The notes: generated by a model from the letters alone, not told the origin. A stretch of 64,000 nt of DNA from Rosa chinensis (GCF_002994745.2 NC_037092.1:23027001-23091000); one strand, 5' to 3'; counted from the stretch's first letter, positions 1 to 12,239 are shown. Program-made: numbers and translations.

Positions 1-1283
1 AATAAAAATTTGATAGGTGATGTATTAAGTATGGTATGTGTATCTAGTAATTAGCAATGTGTGAATAAAATTCTCTTTCATTTACCACTGCACGGCAAGA
101 AGTTTCCTCAAAACGTTTTAATTTTAACACTATGAAATAATGAGTCATCAGAGTGCACAAGTTATATATAAAATTTTCTCTCCTTTAATAAATTACTCCG
201 TCGAACTTTCTGCTTTGTAATCAGAACCAAAAAGAAAAGAGAAAGCTGTCTTCTCTGTGTTGGGATCTAAATTGATTCTTCGCCCACATATAATTGTATA
301 TGAGTCTGATGACAAAAGCATAACCTGACCTTTATATTTCAGTCTGGTTAGTTTGGCCTTCATGTGAGCTCACTCGCATATCGCATTTGGACCCAATCAA
401 TTTCTTAGCTTTCTGTTATTTTCGTTCCTTCTGTATATAACTAATTGAACAATTGCCTTTTACATCTGCATGCATCCTCCCTTTTATGAAAAGCTTGCAC
501 TTTGGCCACCACCCCGTCCTCCACTACCCAAGTTTATATACTTTCGAGAAAATGAGATTCCAATTCATTTTTTTAGGGCTATAATTGAAGAAGAATAAAG
601 AAGATGCTTATTTTGCAGTACGTGTAGATTGCCTTTGATTTGGTCCTTTTCACCAATGGTGGTTTCATCGCCATCTCATTAGTTTTCTTGGTATAAGGAG
701 TTAGCAGCATAAAACAACTTTTCAGTAGTGTTCTTACAGATATGGATGTCAACTTTTTTATTCTGTCATGGCCAAAAAGTGTTTTTTTTCTTTTCCACAG
801 AACAAAAGTACTAAGCAAGACCCTTTTGTGATAATGGAAGGTCGACGTTCAACTCCATCGATCTTTTTGGTTTGTTTCATATGCTTATGCCTATATGACT
901 GTAACGATTTAAAGGTTTAATTTATCTGTCTGTGTTTAGAGATTAGTATTTTAATATTTATATATGTAGAAATGACTAATTAATTAGAAGTCTAAAACTA
1001 TGTACGTAAAGTTCATAGAATTCGATTCTAAGACAAAATCATCTTTTTCAATGATTTCTCCAATAATCTTCGAACTTCATTTTCTATGTGCTGTTATATT
1101 CCTAACTAGATGTTGGCTTCTCCTCCTAGTTCTTTCTTTATTAATTTTTTTATTCGATCCTTTCTTTTTGCATGAAATCCAAATATGGTAGAATTTAGTC
1201 AATTTATAGACTGAAGAAGGAACATTAATTATGGATAGAATTTTTATTCAGAAAGAAAACAAACTTTTTTTTATACGAAAAGA
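1..1283. other. AT-rich intergenic DNA, no gene seen
   Basis: The stretch is AT-rich with frequent stops in all frames. The few open frames are under 80 codons, have no recognisable domain and show no coding bias. I see no RNA gene or clear mobile-element end here. Confidence 0.6.
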
Positions 1284-1590
1284 CTATATATTAAAGATGG
1301 ATGCCATAAAGCTTACAATATCAAACATTAAGGCTCTGGAAGCCTCATTAGGGACTCTATTTGTCCACACATTTCCACTAACATGATTGTGGCCTAAATT
1401 AGCTAAAGCATATGCTACAAAGTTTGCTTCTCGGAGAATTTGTCTAAATGAGATTGAATCAAATCTTGTGGCAATGGCTTGGATATCTTGAACAATTTTG
1501 ATTAAACGCTAGGGCGGGTGTATAACTTTATTGACAGCATCAATGATTAGTTTGGAGTAGCCCTCCAAAAAGAGAACAAACTAATTACAA
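1284..1590 (-). pseudogene. LINE-type RNase H domain remnant
   Basis: Read on the minus strand, this stretch resembles the RNase H-like (RVT_3) domain found at the C-terminus of plant LINE polyproteins and related proteins. The visible signature is an FLEGYSKLIIDAV segment, then an ILREANFVAYALANLG segment (the family's RE-N-x-x-A-D-x-L-A motif, with the usual Asp replaced by Tyr), then a conserved W and a terminal stop. One in-frame TAG at about 1508-1510 lies inside it. No RT domain is found nearby, so this is an isolated decayed fragment. Its 5' part is repeated in the adjoining tandem duplication (2138-2195). Confidence 0.5.
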
Positions 1591-2765
1591 ATAGTACCTA
1601 ACAAGACATATAGTAACAAAAAAGGTTGAATGGTCCTGTAAGATTCTCCTTGGTTTTGAAATTAGCTTGAGGTAGATCGAGTATGTCTGGATGAAATTCA
1701 AGAAAGAAATATGGTTGCTAACTACGTACCTTTGCTGAGTTCAACCTTAATTAGCATATTAGGCAGATGCAAGACGTTATGTTAGATTACAATTAAGGAC
1801 GAGACAAATAAAATTGAAGAACTACGTTTGCTAAGTTCAACCTCTGGTGATCTCAGTTCTGACCAAAAAAAAAAAACTCTGGTGATCACTACTTTGAAAT
1901 CTCTAAAATAAAATATAAAAAATAAAGGATAATGAAACCCGTAAAAATTCATTAATAATTTGAATCACCTTCCATCAAAAAACCTGGAATAACTTGCTTT
2001 CTTGCTTTTTCATGCTTGTTTCAGACCTTGACGGACAAGATCGTCACTTAAAGCATATTAGAAAGAACAATACATTTCTTTCATCATTCCCACTATGACT
2101 ATCATTTCTAATGTTAAACAGCAACAAACGTGACTCGTAGGGCGGGTGTATAACTTTATTGACAGCATCAATGATTAGTTTGGAGTCGTCCTCCAAAAAG
2201 AGAACAAACTAATTACAAATAGTACCTAACAAGACATATAGTAACAAAAAAGGTTGAATGGTCCTGTAAGACTCTCTTTGGTTTTGAAATTAACTTGAGG
2301 TAGATCGAGTATGTCTGGATGAAATTCAAGAAAGAAATATGGTTGCTAACTACGTACCTTTGCTGAGTTCAACCTTAATTAGCATATTAGGCAGATGCAA
2401 GACTTTATGTTAGATTACAATTAAGGACGAGACAAATAAAATTGAAGGACTACGTTTGCTAAGTTCAACCTCTGGTGATCTCAGTTCTGACCAAAAAAAA
2501 AAAAAACTCTGGTGATCACTGCTTTGAAATCTCTAAAATAAAATATAAAAAATAAAGGATAATGAAACCTGTAAAAATTAATTAATAATTTGAATCACCT
2601 TCCATCGAAAAACCTGGAATAACTTGCTTTCTTGCTTTTTCATGCTTGTTTTAGACCTTGACGGACAAGATCGTCACTTGAAGCATATTAGAAAGAACAG
2701 TACATTTCTTTCATCATTCCCACTATGACTATCATTTCTAATGTTAAACAGTAACAAACGTGGCT
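1510..2765. repeat. 628-bp tandem duplication, two copies
   Basis: The segment starting TAGGGCGGGTGTATAAC at 1510 starts again at 2138 and matches to about 2765 with only scattered substitutions and small length changes in an A-run. Copy 1 is 1510-2137 and copy 2 is 2138-2765. The duplication begins inside the RNase H remnant. The close match implies a fairly recent event. Confidence 0.85.
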
Positions 2766-3500
2766 CGTAGCCCATTATTGTACCGATATTGTCTCAACTT
2801 AACCACTTGAAAGACGTTGGATTGTAATCACAAAAGGCATCCGTACAATTGGGTAAGAGCTACCTACTTATAAGTTATATTTTCTTTTGTCCTGGAATCT
2901 CTCATCTCCAACATACCTCCTCATGTGCAACCTAACTCTAGGTCTGCACATGAAATCAATTAACAATCCAATTTTCACACTGAAAATTGGGGCACAAGTC
3001 TCACATTAGAGACTTGGTCAATCACGAAACAATCTAAGACCCACATCGAACAGTTAATAATAATCTATCTTTCCGATGGCCAATTTAATGAACCCAAATC
3101 GGGTCCATGACAATTGCATGTTAAACAGCGACAAGCGTGGCCCGTGACCCACCATTGTACCGATACTATCCCAACTTAACCACTTATTAGGTGTTGGGTT
3201 TTAATCACAAAAGGCCTCGGTACAATTAGGTGAGATCCACCAACTTATAAGTTATATTTTATTTGTCACTTTTCCAATGTGGGTTACATACGTGATTGGA
3301 GAAGGAGCCGCTCTAATATCATGTTAAACAGTAACAAGCATGGCCCGTGGCCAACTATTGTACCGATATTATCCCAATTTAACTACCCGGTAGGTGTTAG
3401 GTTTTAATCACAAAAGGACTCGATACAAATACAATTGGGTAAGAGTCACCCACTTATAAGTTACATTTTCTTTTTTCACTTTTCAAATGTGAGATTTTTC
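2738..3500. repeat. Three diverged copies of a ~170-bp repeat
   Basis: A block starting near ATGTTAAACAG(C/T)AACAA and ending near ACTTATAAGTTA(T/C)ATTTT occurs at about 2738-2905, 3118-3280 and 3320-3475. All copies share TTGTACCGATA and TTTAATCACAAAAGG-type blocks in the same order and orientation. The associated text (ACATCGAACAG, CTCTCCAACAT) resembles LTR or TRIM fragments of plant retrotransposons, but no complete LTR is visible. Confidence 0.6.
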
Positions 3501-3529
3501 CTCTCCAACATCTAATACCAATTGAAACC

Positions 3530-5223
3530 CACATGCAGTGCTTAATTAGAATTGGAATTATTTCCAACTCAACCATTAAATTTTAAGTTGACAAAGTCTT
3601 TAGAACAATGATGGCCGGTACTTGATCGATGATGTGATGAGAAATAGTTTTTAGGTAAGAGACTAATAAGAGGCCAAGGATTTCAACTCCAAAACCTGAT
3701 ATAATATAGTGGCAGTGGGTTTCCGAATGTAATGGTCCTCTCTTTTTTAAGGAGAGTTGGTGCCTCACTCGAAAACCGCTAACAAAGAATTAATATCACA
3801 TAATTCTCTATTTATTAAAAATAAAGTTTAAATTTTTGAAAATATTGTAAGCTTCATTGAAACTTAGATAATATTTTCAGCTTAGTCACCTTACCGATAT
3901 ATGAGTGATATTCCAAATATTTATAAAACTAATTTTTATATACCAATATTTATTAAATTCTTATAAATTTAAAGTATTGAAATTTCCACTAAAACCAAAA
4001 TTTCAAACCTTGATTTGTTGAAGCTATAGCTGCAGTACTACTCTTGGAAGACTTGCTGATCAGTTCTCAGCTTGAAGCCACATCAAAGGTTCTGGTAAGT
4101 GGAGTACTGTTTCTAAATATTCTACATGTACAGTAAGCCACTTAAAATTGGTGTTTATTTTCATTTTTTTGTTATAGTACTTTTTCAACGGTGCATGTGT
4201 TCTTCAGGCTAGAAGGTATAGTAGGTGCATGAATGTCTTCAGCTTTTTGGATTCCCTTGTCGAACTCGTATCCCAGAAAGCATATATGTAATTGATGGAG
4301 AAATTTACTATAATTGTGGGAACATTATCATGATCAACACGAAAGACCTTTTTTCTATGAATTGCCACTGAGATGGAAAACTACATGCTATGAACTAGAG
4401 TATATATAGTCTCGATCGATCATATCTTATCCTATTATCTGATGCCTACGTTTCATTACACATGCTGAAATATACCAACTTTTTATTAATGCATGGATAA
4501 GTGTATTAATTAGCTACCACCAGGGTCGGCAGTAGCATAGTCTCCCTGTAGATTGTGAACTGATTAGCAACTATTGTTCTAGTTAATTAGATTCAAGAAT
4601 AAACTGGAAAATCACACAAACTCGACCATACCTGCAGTCTACAAAGATTCTTAGGCTAGTTTACCTTTTACAAGTGGATCAAGCTATTCATTTTCTGCTT
4701 TAATTGTATGCGTACGTATGTAATTGAGAACATAGACTAAGCTTTATATAGACGCAACACGAGACAGATTCATCCACAGTGCCTGTCCTATAAAGCTTAA
4801 CCAGTAAATAACGTACTAGGAATACCATATAAATTTCATGTCTTCGTCTGAAAGTTTTCATCAATTATTAATATTCTTTGGTTAATTGTGAATGTGCAAA
4901 GTGAATCACTTTTTGCAGGCTTATGTGGCAGAAAGTCCAACCGATCACAGTATTTCGTTAAATGACATGATTGTGTCAGATTAGCTGCCACATAAAATGA
5001 GATGCAGGTACCCATTAGGTGGTATCTAAAAAGATAGTTCACCTACCATTATTCATATGCAAATGTAGTCTTACACTAGAAATAGACAACAATAAGCGGA
5101 GGATATTATCAAATAAGTGAAATAACTAGTACATTGATTTTCTCGATCACTAGCTATATTGATTCTTTGAATAGTGCTTAACATACATTGTATTAATATA
5201 GATTCACGATATATACACACATC

Positions 5224-5265
<42 letters not shown>

Positions 5266-5930
5266 TTACCTTGATTTAACATAATGTGTGAAGCATTATT
5301 CGAACAATAATATAGTTAGTGATCGAGACAATGGCATATTTCATACTAGCACATCGAGAGTATGATGCTTTGACAAAGTATAATTTTCATGAATAATAGC
5401 AAGTCGATATATAACATTCACCATCTTCTTGTACCCAGTAGTGTTCACCTGGTCAGTTGCTGACCAAAAAATTTATACTCAATAACTCTTAAATTTACAT
5501 CCAAAGGTGGAAAACAAAACACCTAATTAAACTTAATAATAATTCTCTCTGCCATTAAATTTACATCTAAGGATGGTTGAGCATTATTTTCTTGGTCAAT
5601 AACTGACCAGGTGAACATTTTTGTCTTGTACTAGCCGTAGCCAAAGACATCTGATCAATAGTTAATCAACCAGCTCTTTAAAAGCACCAAGTGGAGTCTG
5701 CTAGCCATCATAACAACGAACCTATCATCACGTACTGACCGAAAGAATGTAACATGTGATAATGGATTCTCTTCTTAATAAAAAATTGAGATGGTGAAGG
5801 AAACTTAACGGTAGAATATAATCAAAAATTGCACTAATAGGCTATGAAGAATAGTTACAGGGATATCTTCACAATATAGGGAAAACAAGTAATATCTAGG
5901 AATCCAAGAAGGGGTTGGGTAGAGTATTTG
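3530..5930. other. AT-rich intergenic DNA with a TA microsatellite
   Basis: No supportable gene was found; the open frames are short and without domains. An (AT)n run of about 37 bases lies at 5226-5262. Confidence 0.6.
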
Positions 5931-5936
5931 AATGTT

Positions 5937-6208
5937 TATCATACACTCATTTACATCTAATTGAATCAAAATTACAATTTAGTTGAACCAAATTTACAAC
6001 ATTAACAACAAAGTTATCACATTTGTTTTATATATTTACATATAATTGAACCAAGTTACTACATCGACAACAATTTGTTCATAAACTTGTAAAAATATCG
6101 TAGGTGGAGTAATTACGTGTAACAGAACTAAAATTACTCAAAAAATAACTCTATTTACCACAATGACAACAAAATTGTTGTCAGATCTGTAAATGAGTGT
6201 ATCACATA
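5937..6208. mobile_element. Small MITE-like element
   Basis: The ends carry inverted copies of ATACACTCATTTACA (left 5941-5955, right complement 6189-6203) around ~270 bp of AT-rich non-coding DNA. Size and structure fit a MITE. I could not identify a convincing target-site duplication, so the superfamily is unassigned. Confidence 0.4.
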
Positions 6209-6447
6209 CATATATGTACCGTAGAATTTCCCATCCAAGAAATGCAAAAACTAGTAGAAAGCTTTGTAATAAGGAACACACTTCAGACGAAGATAATCGA
6301 GAGACGAACTAAGGAGACGTAACAACGCTGGAGCCTAATGGTTTTCTTCTCAGTTTAATAAGCTAGAGAGTGGTGAATAGTGTAGAAGAAGCCGAGATTC
6401 TGTCTTAAGCAGTTAGCCTTACTAAAGTTTATAACACACACACACAC

Positions 6448-6535
6448 GCCCTTTTTTAGAAAGAAAACCAATATTCTATATATATATATATACATATATA
6501 TAATATATACCTTTTTTTAGAAAGAAAACCAATAT
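6448..6535. repeat. Short direct duplication flanking a TA-rich run
   Basis: The segment TTTTTTAGAAAGAAAACC, continuing as AATATTCT, occurs at about 6450-6475 and again at 6512-6538. The copies are separated by a (TA)n tract. A (CA)n tract precedes the first copy. This looks like a slippage duplication. Confidence 0.6.
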
Positions 6536-6750
6536 TCTTTCCTCTCTTTATGTCTAATCGATCAGCCACAAAAATTGAGAGATCAAAATTGTTGGAAGCC
6601 AACAAAGAAATAGTTAGTGTCAAATTGGTGCGATATAGACAAAACAGGTAACTGAGGGCATAACAGTAAAGGCCAACACAGATGGCAGGGGCAAAACAGG
6701 AACTCCAATAGGATGTTCATACACTGTTCATAAAAGGATAAATTGACATT

Positions 6751-6962
6751 AAAAAGTGTAACACTACCTCCCTATTTTCAGTGTATGGTATTTTCTATGA
6801 GATTAGTCTCACTTGTTAAACGCTGAAATAAGAATACCACTTTGAATAATCAGTCTTCATTGTTAAAAAGAACAACGTCATCAATTACGTATTGAGTTCT
6901 GTTGGAATTGCAAAGAAGAGATCTGTCGACACCAAAACAAATGAGGTGGTGTTACACTTTTT
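6751..6962. mobile_element. 212-bp MITE with ~20-bp TIRs
   Basis: The left end AAAAAGTGTAACACTACCTC is mirrored by the right end GAGGTGGTGTTACACTTTTT with one mismatch. The flanks read TTA/TAA, which fits a PIF/Harbinger-type 3-bp target, but A/T richness makes that call weak. There is no coding potential. A second, 3'-truncated copy lies at about 7151-7345. Confidence 0.7.
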
Positions 6963-6967
6963 AACAA

Positions 6968-7482
6968 TTCTTTTCACCTGATTTAATGATTATAAGCAGT
7001 CTGCATGGAAAAATTATGTTTCACATATTAAACAGTTAGACTTGGCATAGAAAGTTTTCTAAATGAATCTTGATTGGCGCGAGTAGTTGCCAAAACAGAA
7101 ATTCCACTATTCCTATGGGAATTATTGTTCATAAAAGAAAGATTTGACATAAAAAAAAAGTGTAATACCACCTCCCTATTTTCAGTGTATAGTATTTTCT
7201 ATAAGATTAGTCTCTCCAGTCAAACACTCTGACTGTCTGACATAAGAATATCACTTTAAATAATCAAACTTTATTGTTAACTAAAACAACGTCATTCAAT
7301 ATTCTGATGGAATTATAAAGAGCTCCGTCGACACCAAAATAAGTCGTTAGAAAATTAATGTTTCAGCAACTACTCAAATTAATCAGGATTCATTTAGAAA
7401 ATCTTTCAATCCCAAGCCTTACCGTTTAATATGTGAAACATAATTTTTCCATGAAGACTTATAATCATTAAATCAGGTAAAA
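6968..7482. repeat. Inverted repeat with ~118-bp arms
   Basis: The arm at about 6968-7095 (starting CACCTGATTTAATGATTATA) reappears as its reverse complement at about 7360-7482. The spacer contains the second MITE copy (~7151-7345). The arms share TTATGTTTCACATATTAAAC and a TTTTCTAAATGAATC block. The structure could be a foldback element invaded by the MITE. Confidence 0.6.
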
Positions 7483-8035
7483 ATAATTGTAAATTGCTGT
7501 AAAAAAAAAAATTGTAAGTCTTAAATTTTGGAATCTGAATGATTGCATGCATGATAGTGCTTTCATATCTTAACAAGAAAAGATGAGTGCAGGCATGAAA
7601 TATGAAAATGCGATTAGTCTTTATCCTTTTGGAAACAGACTTAGGCCTATCTCTAGTTCTATGTCATCGATCACCATAAGCATGCAGCATATTTGAAAGA
7701 CAAATAATAGGAATCTGTGATTCTTTGGTTCGGAATCTCCTAAACACATGGGGTCTTCAGGACATTATAGAAATCACTTTGTTTATTCTTTGGACTAGGA
7801 GTGGATATGAAGGCTAGCTAGCTATCCATAATTAACCTTATTGCAAACAACAGATTGGACCCTGACATATATACGTGACCAACCTAGTGGTAGGGATGAT
7901 ATGATGATGATTAATCTAGTGGTCTCACGAAATTTAATTATAGGTGACCAACCTCATTAGACACTAAACCCTAGCTTAATGGGTTCACTGTGCATGCATG
8001 TCCTATAGTTGAAAGCTTAGATTTGCCTTTCACTG

Positions 8036-8297
8036 AGCAAGTCCACCCGTTAACCTTAACCGGTCAAGACTATTCACCGCTTTTTTACCTTGTATTTCTA
8101 CTATCGAGGCTAGCAAGTCAGATACTGTTCACAAAATGTCACGACTAGTCAAGTTTTTAGTCAAGAACTCGACTAAAAACTTGACTAGTCGTGATATTTT
8201 GTGAACAGTATCTGATCTGCTAGCCTCAGTAGTAGAAATACAAGGCAAAAATACAGTGAATAGTCTTGACGGGTCAAGCTCAACGGGTGAACTTGCT
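8036..8297. mobile_element. 262-bp foldback (palindromic) MITE
   Basis: The whole element is nearly one palindrome. The left half runs inward from AGCAAGTCCACCCGTT and the right half mirrors it out to AACGGGTGAACTTGCT. The centre has ACTAGTCAAGTTTTTAGTC in both orientations, and both arms contain TCAGATACTGTTCACAAAAT. It has no coding capacity. A transcript would fold into a ~130-bp hairpin. A partial relative lies at 13965-14130. Confidence 0.8.
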
Positions 8298-8299
8298 AG

Positions 8300-9611
8300 G
8301 ATGATGGAGATCACCTCTATGTTCCAATATATATGTCTGGTGGCCCTATGGTCTGTACGTGTTCCTTTTCAGATTCCGAAAACTACTTGCTTTACAAAAA
8401 CAAGGATAGAATTATATGATACAATGACATATGTACCTAATTACCATTTCTCAATTAAGTTTACTATCTATCAACTTGTATTCAGAAGGCTTTAGCTTTT
8501 TTTTTTGGCATTGCATCGTGCTTTTTTCATGGGGCTTTGCTGTTAGATTAATATTATACCCTTCTCTAAACATTTTAATGGGATTTGTTTGGTTTAACAC
8601 ATACCGGCCAATAGTAAAAGATCAATTATCGCCAACTTACTAACTTATACGTACAAGCAAGTGACATGCGCGCTATAAATAGATTGTTACCCACAGTTAA
8701 CATCAAAGAAGAAATCAAAGTTTGTTAATTTAACTATAAACAAAATTTCAATAAGATCACGCGAGAAGAGAATTCATTTGTGAATTATATAAATATTAAA
8801 ATAAAAAAGAATATTAACATGCATGCCATTTCATGTGATCACATCTTTTGTGTGAACTATTTTTCTCAACAATCTACACAATGCATGTTTCAGTTCACAA
8901 GCTTAATAACAAAAATTAAATACGGATAAAAATAACTTATGGAATGTTGTAAATGGACTATTATCAACTTAACTAGTAAAATATTTGTGTTTTTTTTTAC
9001 CCCAATACTGAATGACAGAACAAAATCATTTGATCTTAAGCGGACTGAAATGATCTATGCTTATGATACATATATCTTTCTTCGAGTTTTAATTAGGTGA
9101 TTGAATCTTCTCATTTCCGTTTAACTTATCAAATAGGAAATTTAGTGACAAAAATGATGACATCAATCGTATGACATGAGTATATATCACCACCAACTTG
9201 AATTTTATTGAGGATGCATGTGGAGAGAAAATAGTCGAAATTGAACCTCAACTTTGCTGGCTTTTCTACTTATCTAAAACTTAGAGTTTACAATGAATAT
9301 GGAAACTTGATAATCTCTTTGCAGTAGTACTCCTATCATCTACACACACATGATTTTGAAACAATTATTGCTGATTTGATAATCTCTTGCAGTGACAACT
9401 TAATTAATTGCAAATAGTCCTCAAAGCTTCAGATAAATTTGTCAATTAGATAATCCCTTGGCAAAGCGTGTATATATTCTTTTCAAGAGAGATTACCTTG
9501 AAACTCCACTATATTTGGACATTGCCCTGGCAAAGCTTGTCATGTTTCTGAAAACTGAGAAGTTTAACATATATAATTTGGTTAGTAGAGAAGTCTAACT
9601 ACGAATATATA
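8300..9611. other. AT-rich intergenic DNA, no gene seen
   Basis: There are only short open frames without domains (for example around 8256-8495 and 8431-8643, the first overlapping the MITE). No mobile-element ends or RNA genes were recognised. Confidence 0.55.
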
Positions 9612-10124
9612 ATAAGTTAAGGAAGGTTCTATTCATACCTCTAAAATTAACATTTAGACCTCTTTCTTTTTTCAAGTGATAGTTGACTTTGTCAACTCAT
9701 GTTAAATTACTAATAAAGACACAAAATAGGAGAAAGAAAACAAATAAAAAATATCTTCTTACCTCTACGAATAGCAGTAATCTTCAACTTGAAGAAATTA
9801 TGTAGCTTTTGTTTTGTTTATTGACATTTCTTGATTGGATGCCAAGATTTTTTGGGGAGAAAATAAACTTTCCCCTCATCTTCTTCTTGCTTTGATATTT
9901 TATTTATTTATTTATTTTTTTTGTAACGTCAATAAAAGAATGAAAATCTAGAAAAGATCCCACATAGAGAAGCTGACTGAGAATATAATTTCGATGAATT
10001 GTGGTGATGATATTTGGGTTTCAAAGAATTCCATGACACTCCTATCAACTAATTTAAATGACAAAATCCCATAAAAATTTTTTTGTTGCAAATACCTTTG
10101 AGCTATCGAATCTCATGGGATTGA

Positions 10125-10248
10125 TTTTGATTTTTTTTTTCTTTTTATTAAAAGAGGATCAAAGAATTTCACTCCTACTCCCATGGTGACTCGAACTCAT
10201 GACTTTGTACATAGGTAGTGGGAGCTCTAACCACTGAGCTAACATCAC
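10125..10248 (-). mobile_element. tRNA-derived SINE with Pol III A and B boxes
   Basis: On the minus strand the head reads TTAGCTCAGTGGTTAGAGC, a good Pol III box A, followed about 30 bases on by GAGTTCGAGTC, a box B. It ends in an A-rich tail (the T-run at 10128-10145 on the plus strand). It has no cloverleaf 3' half or proper acceptor, so it is a SINE head and not a tRNA gene. It lies inside the Mutator-like element. Confidence 0.7.
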
Positions 10249-10253
10249 ATCGT

Positions 10254-10464
10254 CCAAATGATCCTGCTAACTATGGAGTCATTCAGGAACAACTGACAAT
10301 GGATGGAGTGGCCCAAACCCTTATAAATCCATAGACAAGGTCCCATTTTTCTCATGTGGGATGTATATATATTCTCAACACATTCAAAACCAATTGGCAA
10401 TTAATTATTTGCAGCCTATGTTCCAAATGATCCTGCTAACTATGGAGTCATTCAGGAACAACTG
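10254..10464. repeat. 42-bp direct duplication of exon sequence
   Basis: The block starting CCAAATGATCCTGCTAACTA occurs at 10254-10295 and again at 10423-10464, continuing through GGAGTCATTCAGGAACAACTG. The second copy follows TTATTTGCAG, which looks like an intron 3' end, so this copy probably sits in its original exon context. The first adjoins the SINE. The insertion event may have duplicated or rearranged the target. Confidence 0.75.
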
Positions 10465-10900
10465 GAGCCCTCATTTGATATTCTAGAAGATGCTGGATTT
10501 GAAAAAGAAAAAAAAATCATCTGAGTTGTTGATGATGATGATGAAGAAGAATTCAATGACATGAAGGAGGAAGATGACACACTCTTAGAAAAGCTAAATG
10601 CTATTGACAAGAAACTTGAAGAGAAGCTAGCAGAGTTGGATCATACTTTTGGAAAGAAAGGTTTAAAAAAAAAAAAAAAAAAAAAACCCCACCCCATTCC
10701 CACCCTTGATGGGGCTCAAGCTCAAACTCTTGACCTCTTATATATGAGACCAAAGCCTTACCACCCCACTAAACACACACACCCAAGAAAGGAAAGGTTC
10801 TAGAGGAAGAGATCAGAGATAGTGGAGGAAAGAAATGATTTGACGGAGAAGAACAGAAGCCCTTTCTATATAAAAGTATGTCGACGTATCAAGACGCTCT
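10413..10900 (+). pseudogene. Captured host gene fragment, possibly mitochondrial ribosomal protein S5-like
   Basis: After a plausible intron end (TTATTTGCAG) a frame encodes NDPANYGVIQEQ, an Asp/Glu-rich run, and then a LLEKLNAIDKKLEEKLAEL coiled segment ending FGKKG. A SINE (10664-10787) interrupts it. Beyond the SINE the frame resumes with a VLEEEI segment and VEERNDLTEKNRSP. The acidic then charged-helical layout reminds me of the N-terminal extension of plant mitochondrial uS5 proteins, but that is a memory-based guess. Stops and shifts near 10520 and 10870 show that it is not functional. It lies wholly inside the Mutator-like element. Confidence 0.45.
10664..10787 (-). mobile_element. 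Second tRNA-derived SINE, inserted in the captured exon
   Basis: On the minus strand the head contains TTTAGTGGGGTGGTAAGGC (box A-like) and CAAGAGTTTGAGC (degenerate box B). It ends in an A-rich tail that appears as the A-run at 10665-10685 on the plus strand. The flanks share GAAAGGTT (10656-10663 and 10792-10799), an apparent target-site duplication. The interrupted reading frame continues on the far side, which supports a secondary insertion. Confidence 0.65.
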
Positions 10901-11172
10901 GACTGCAGAAATTATATATACCGCATGTCCTTGAATTCACGGATCACATGCTTGTTGCTGGCAACTTTGATTCATGGGCAGGGACTCTGAAGTTTTCTCT
11001 TTCAAAAAAAGAGAGAGGCTTTTATAGATTTTATTAGACAATAGACATTGTGGGAAAATTAGGGAGGTGCAAATAGCATATTGGTTATTTGTAAAAGTAA
11101 GTTGGAGATGTATTAAGTGGGGATATCCAAATGCTAATTTCGGAGGTATGAATAGAAGCTCCCATAAGTTAA

Positions 11173-12230
11173 TAACATTAGGTCATTGATTATAAAAATG
11201 CAGTTGTAAACATTTAGTCATATAGAGTTTTAAAAGAAGCACCAATGTTAACCAAATTTTTGTACTTGAGTTAATCTTGATCTCAGTTATTAGTTGATAG
11301 TTGATACTCGTCCTTCTCTATATACCAGTAAGCTTTGATTTAACGAAACAAAAGCCATAGTCAGATTTTTCGTTAAACAAAATGTCTTAATTATGTACCT
11401 TCGGATATGGAGCAGGTAGTCTTTCTTGGTAAACAACGTCAGCTCCTCCATGTCATTTACGTAGTTGCTCAACTGCAACGTTATCCATACATGGAGGATA
11501 ACTAATTAGCCTTTTAGTCTTTTACACATCATTTATACGAACAAGGTCTATAGAATAATAACCAAACTAATAATAAAAGGCTCTGATATTAACCAAACTC
11601 ATATAATATAGCAATATTAAGATACATACTGGAAAATTTAATTCCGTAGACTCGATCGCCCCATAACTTCAGAGCTTCTTGTCTAAAATCCACCTGTCAG
11701 ACTGACGGAGAATTCATTTCTAAAAAAAAAAAAAAAAGACTGAAGGAGCATTGATAAAAATTAAAGGGAAAGAATCATTGCCAATTTACTATATATATAA
11801 GCTATAGCCAGCCTTCTTCAGTATGAATAAGAAGTAATTAACAGATCTGGATACTCTAGTTAACCAAATTAATTCAATAAAGGTTTAGTCAAATAGAACT
11901 AATGAAAATTCTTCACATAATTAAATCAATTAAGTTTTTGGCCACTTTTTCATTGATTCCAAACAACCATAAGCAATATCATTTTCAAATCAAAGCCCAG
12001 GAGGCTAGGAAAAAATTTATACCTAAGATATCACCGGATAGGTTGGAAGTTGCAAAAGAAGCCAGAAAAGATTGACTCTTCTCGCACTCCCTCGTGCTAC
12101 AGTGTTTCCCATACCATCCATTTCTACAAAGGAATAAGTTCCTTGGACTACGATTTGTTCTCTTTTTCCATCCTTTCCAGTTCCGCCTCTCTTTCATTTT
12201 CCCCGTTCTCTTCACCCTAAAACTAAAAGT
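11173..12230. other. AT-rich intergenic DNA, no gene seen
   Basis: There are short open frames only. A 147-codon minus-strand frame spanning 11985-12428 has no domain I recognise and overlaps a repeated segment, so I do not call it a gene. Confidence 0.5.
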
Positions 12231-12239
12231 TTCTCCATA

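Larger units (their letters stand above)
9621..11163. mobile_element. Mutator-like element carrying a host gene fragment (Pack-MULE-like)
   Basis: The left end (GG-AGG then TTCTATTCATACCTC, 9621 on) and the inverted right end (GGGAGC then TTCTATTCATACCTCC, ending 11163) are terminal inverted repeats continuing into an AAATTA-CATTT block. They are flanked by a perfect 9-bp duplication, ATAAGTTAA, at 9612-9620 and 11164-11172. A 9-bp target duplication is the hallmark of Mutator-like elements. Inside there is no transposase but a fragment of a host gene with a plausible intron-exon border, plus two tRNA-derived SINEs. That combination is the Pack-MULE pattern; the capture itself is inferred. 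Confidence 0.75.

Noticed and set aside
10125..10248. tRNA gene on the minus strand
   Set aside because: A and B boxes are present but no cloverleaf or acceptor stem; an A-tail follows, so it is a SINE.
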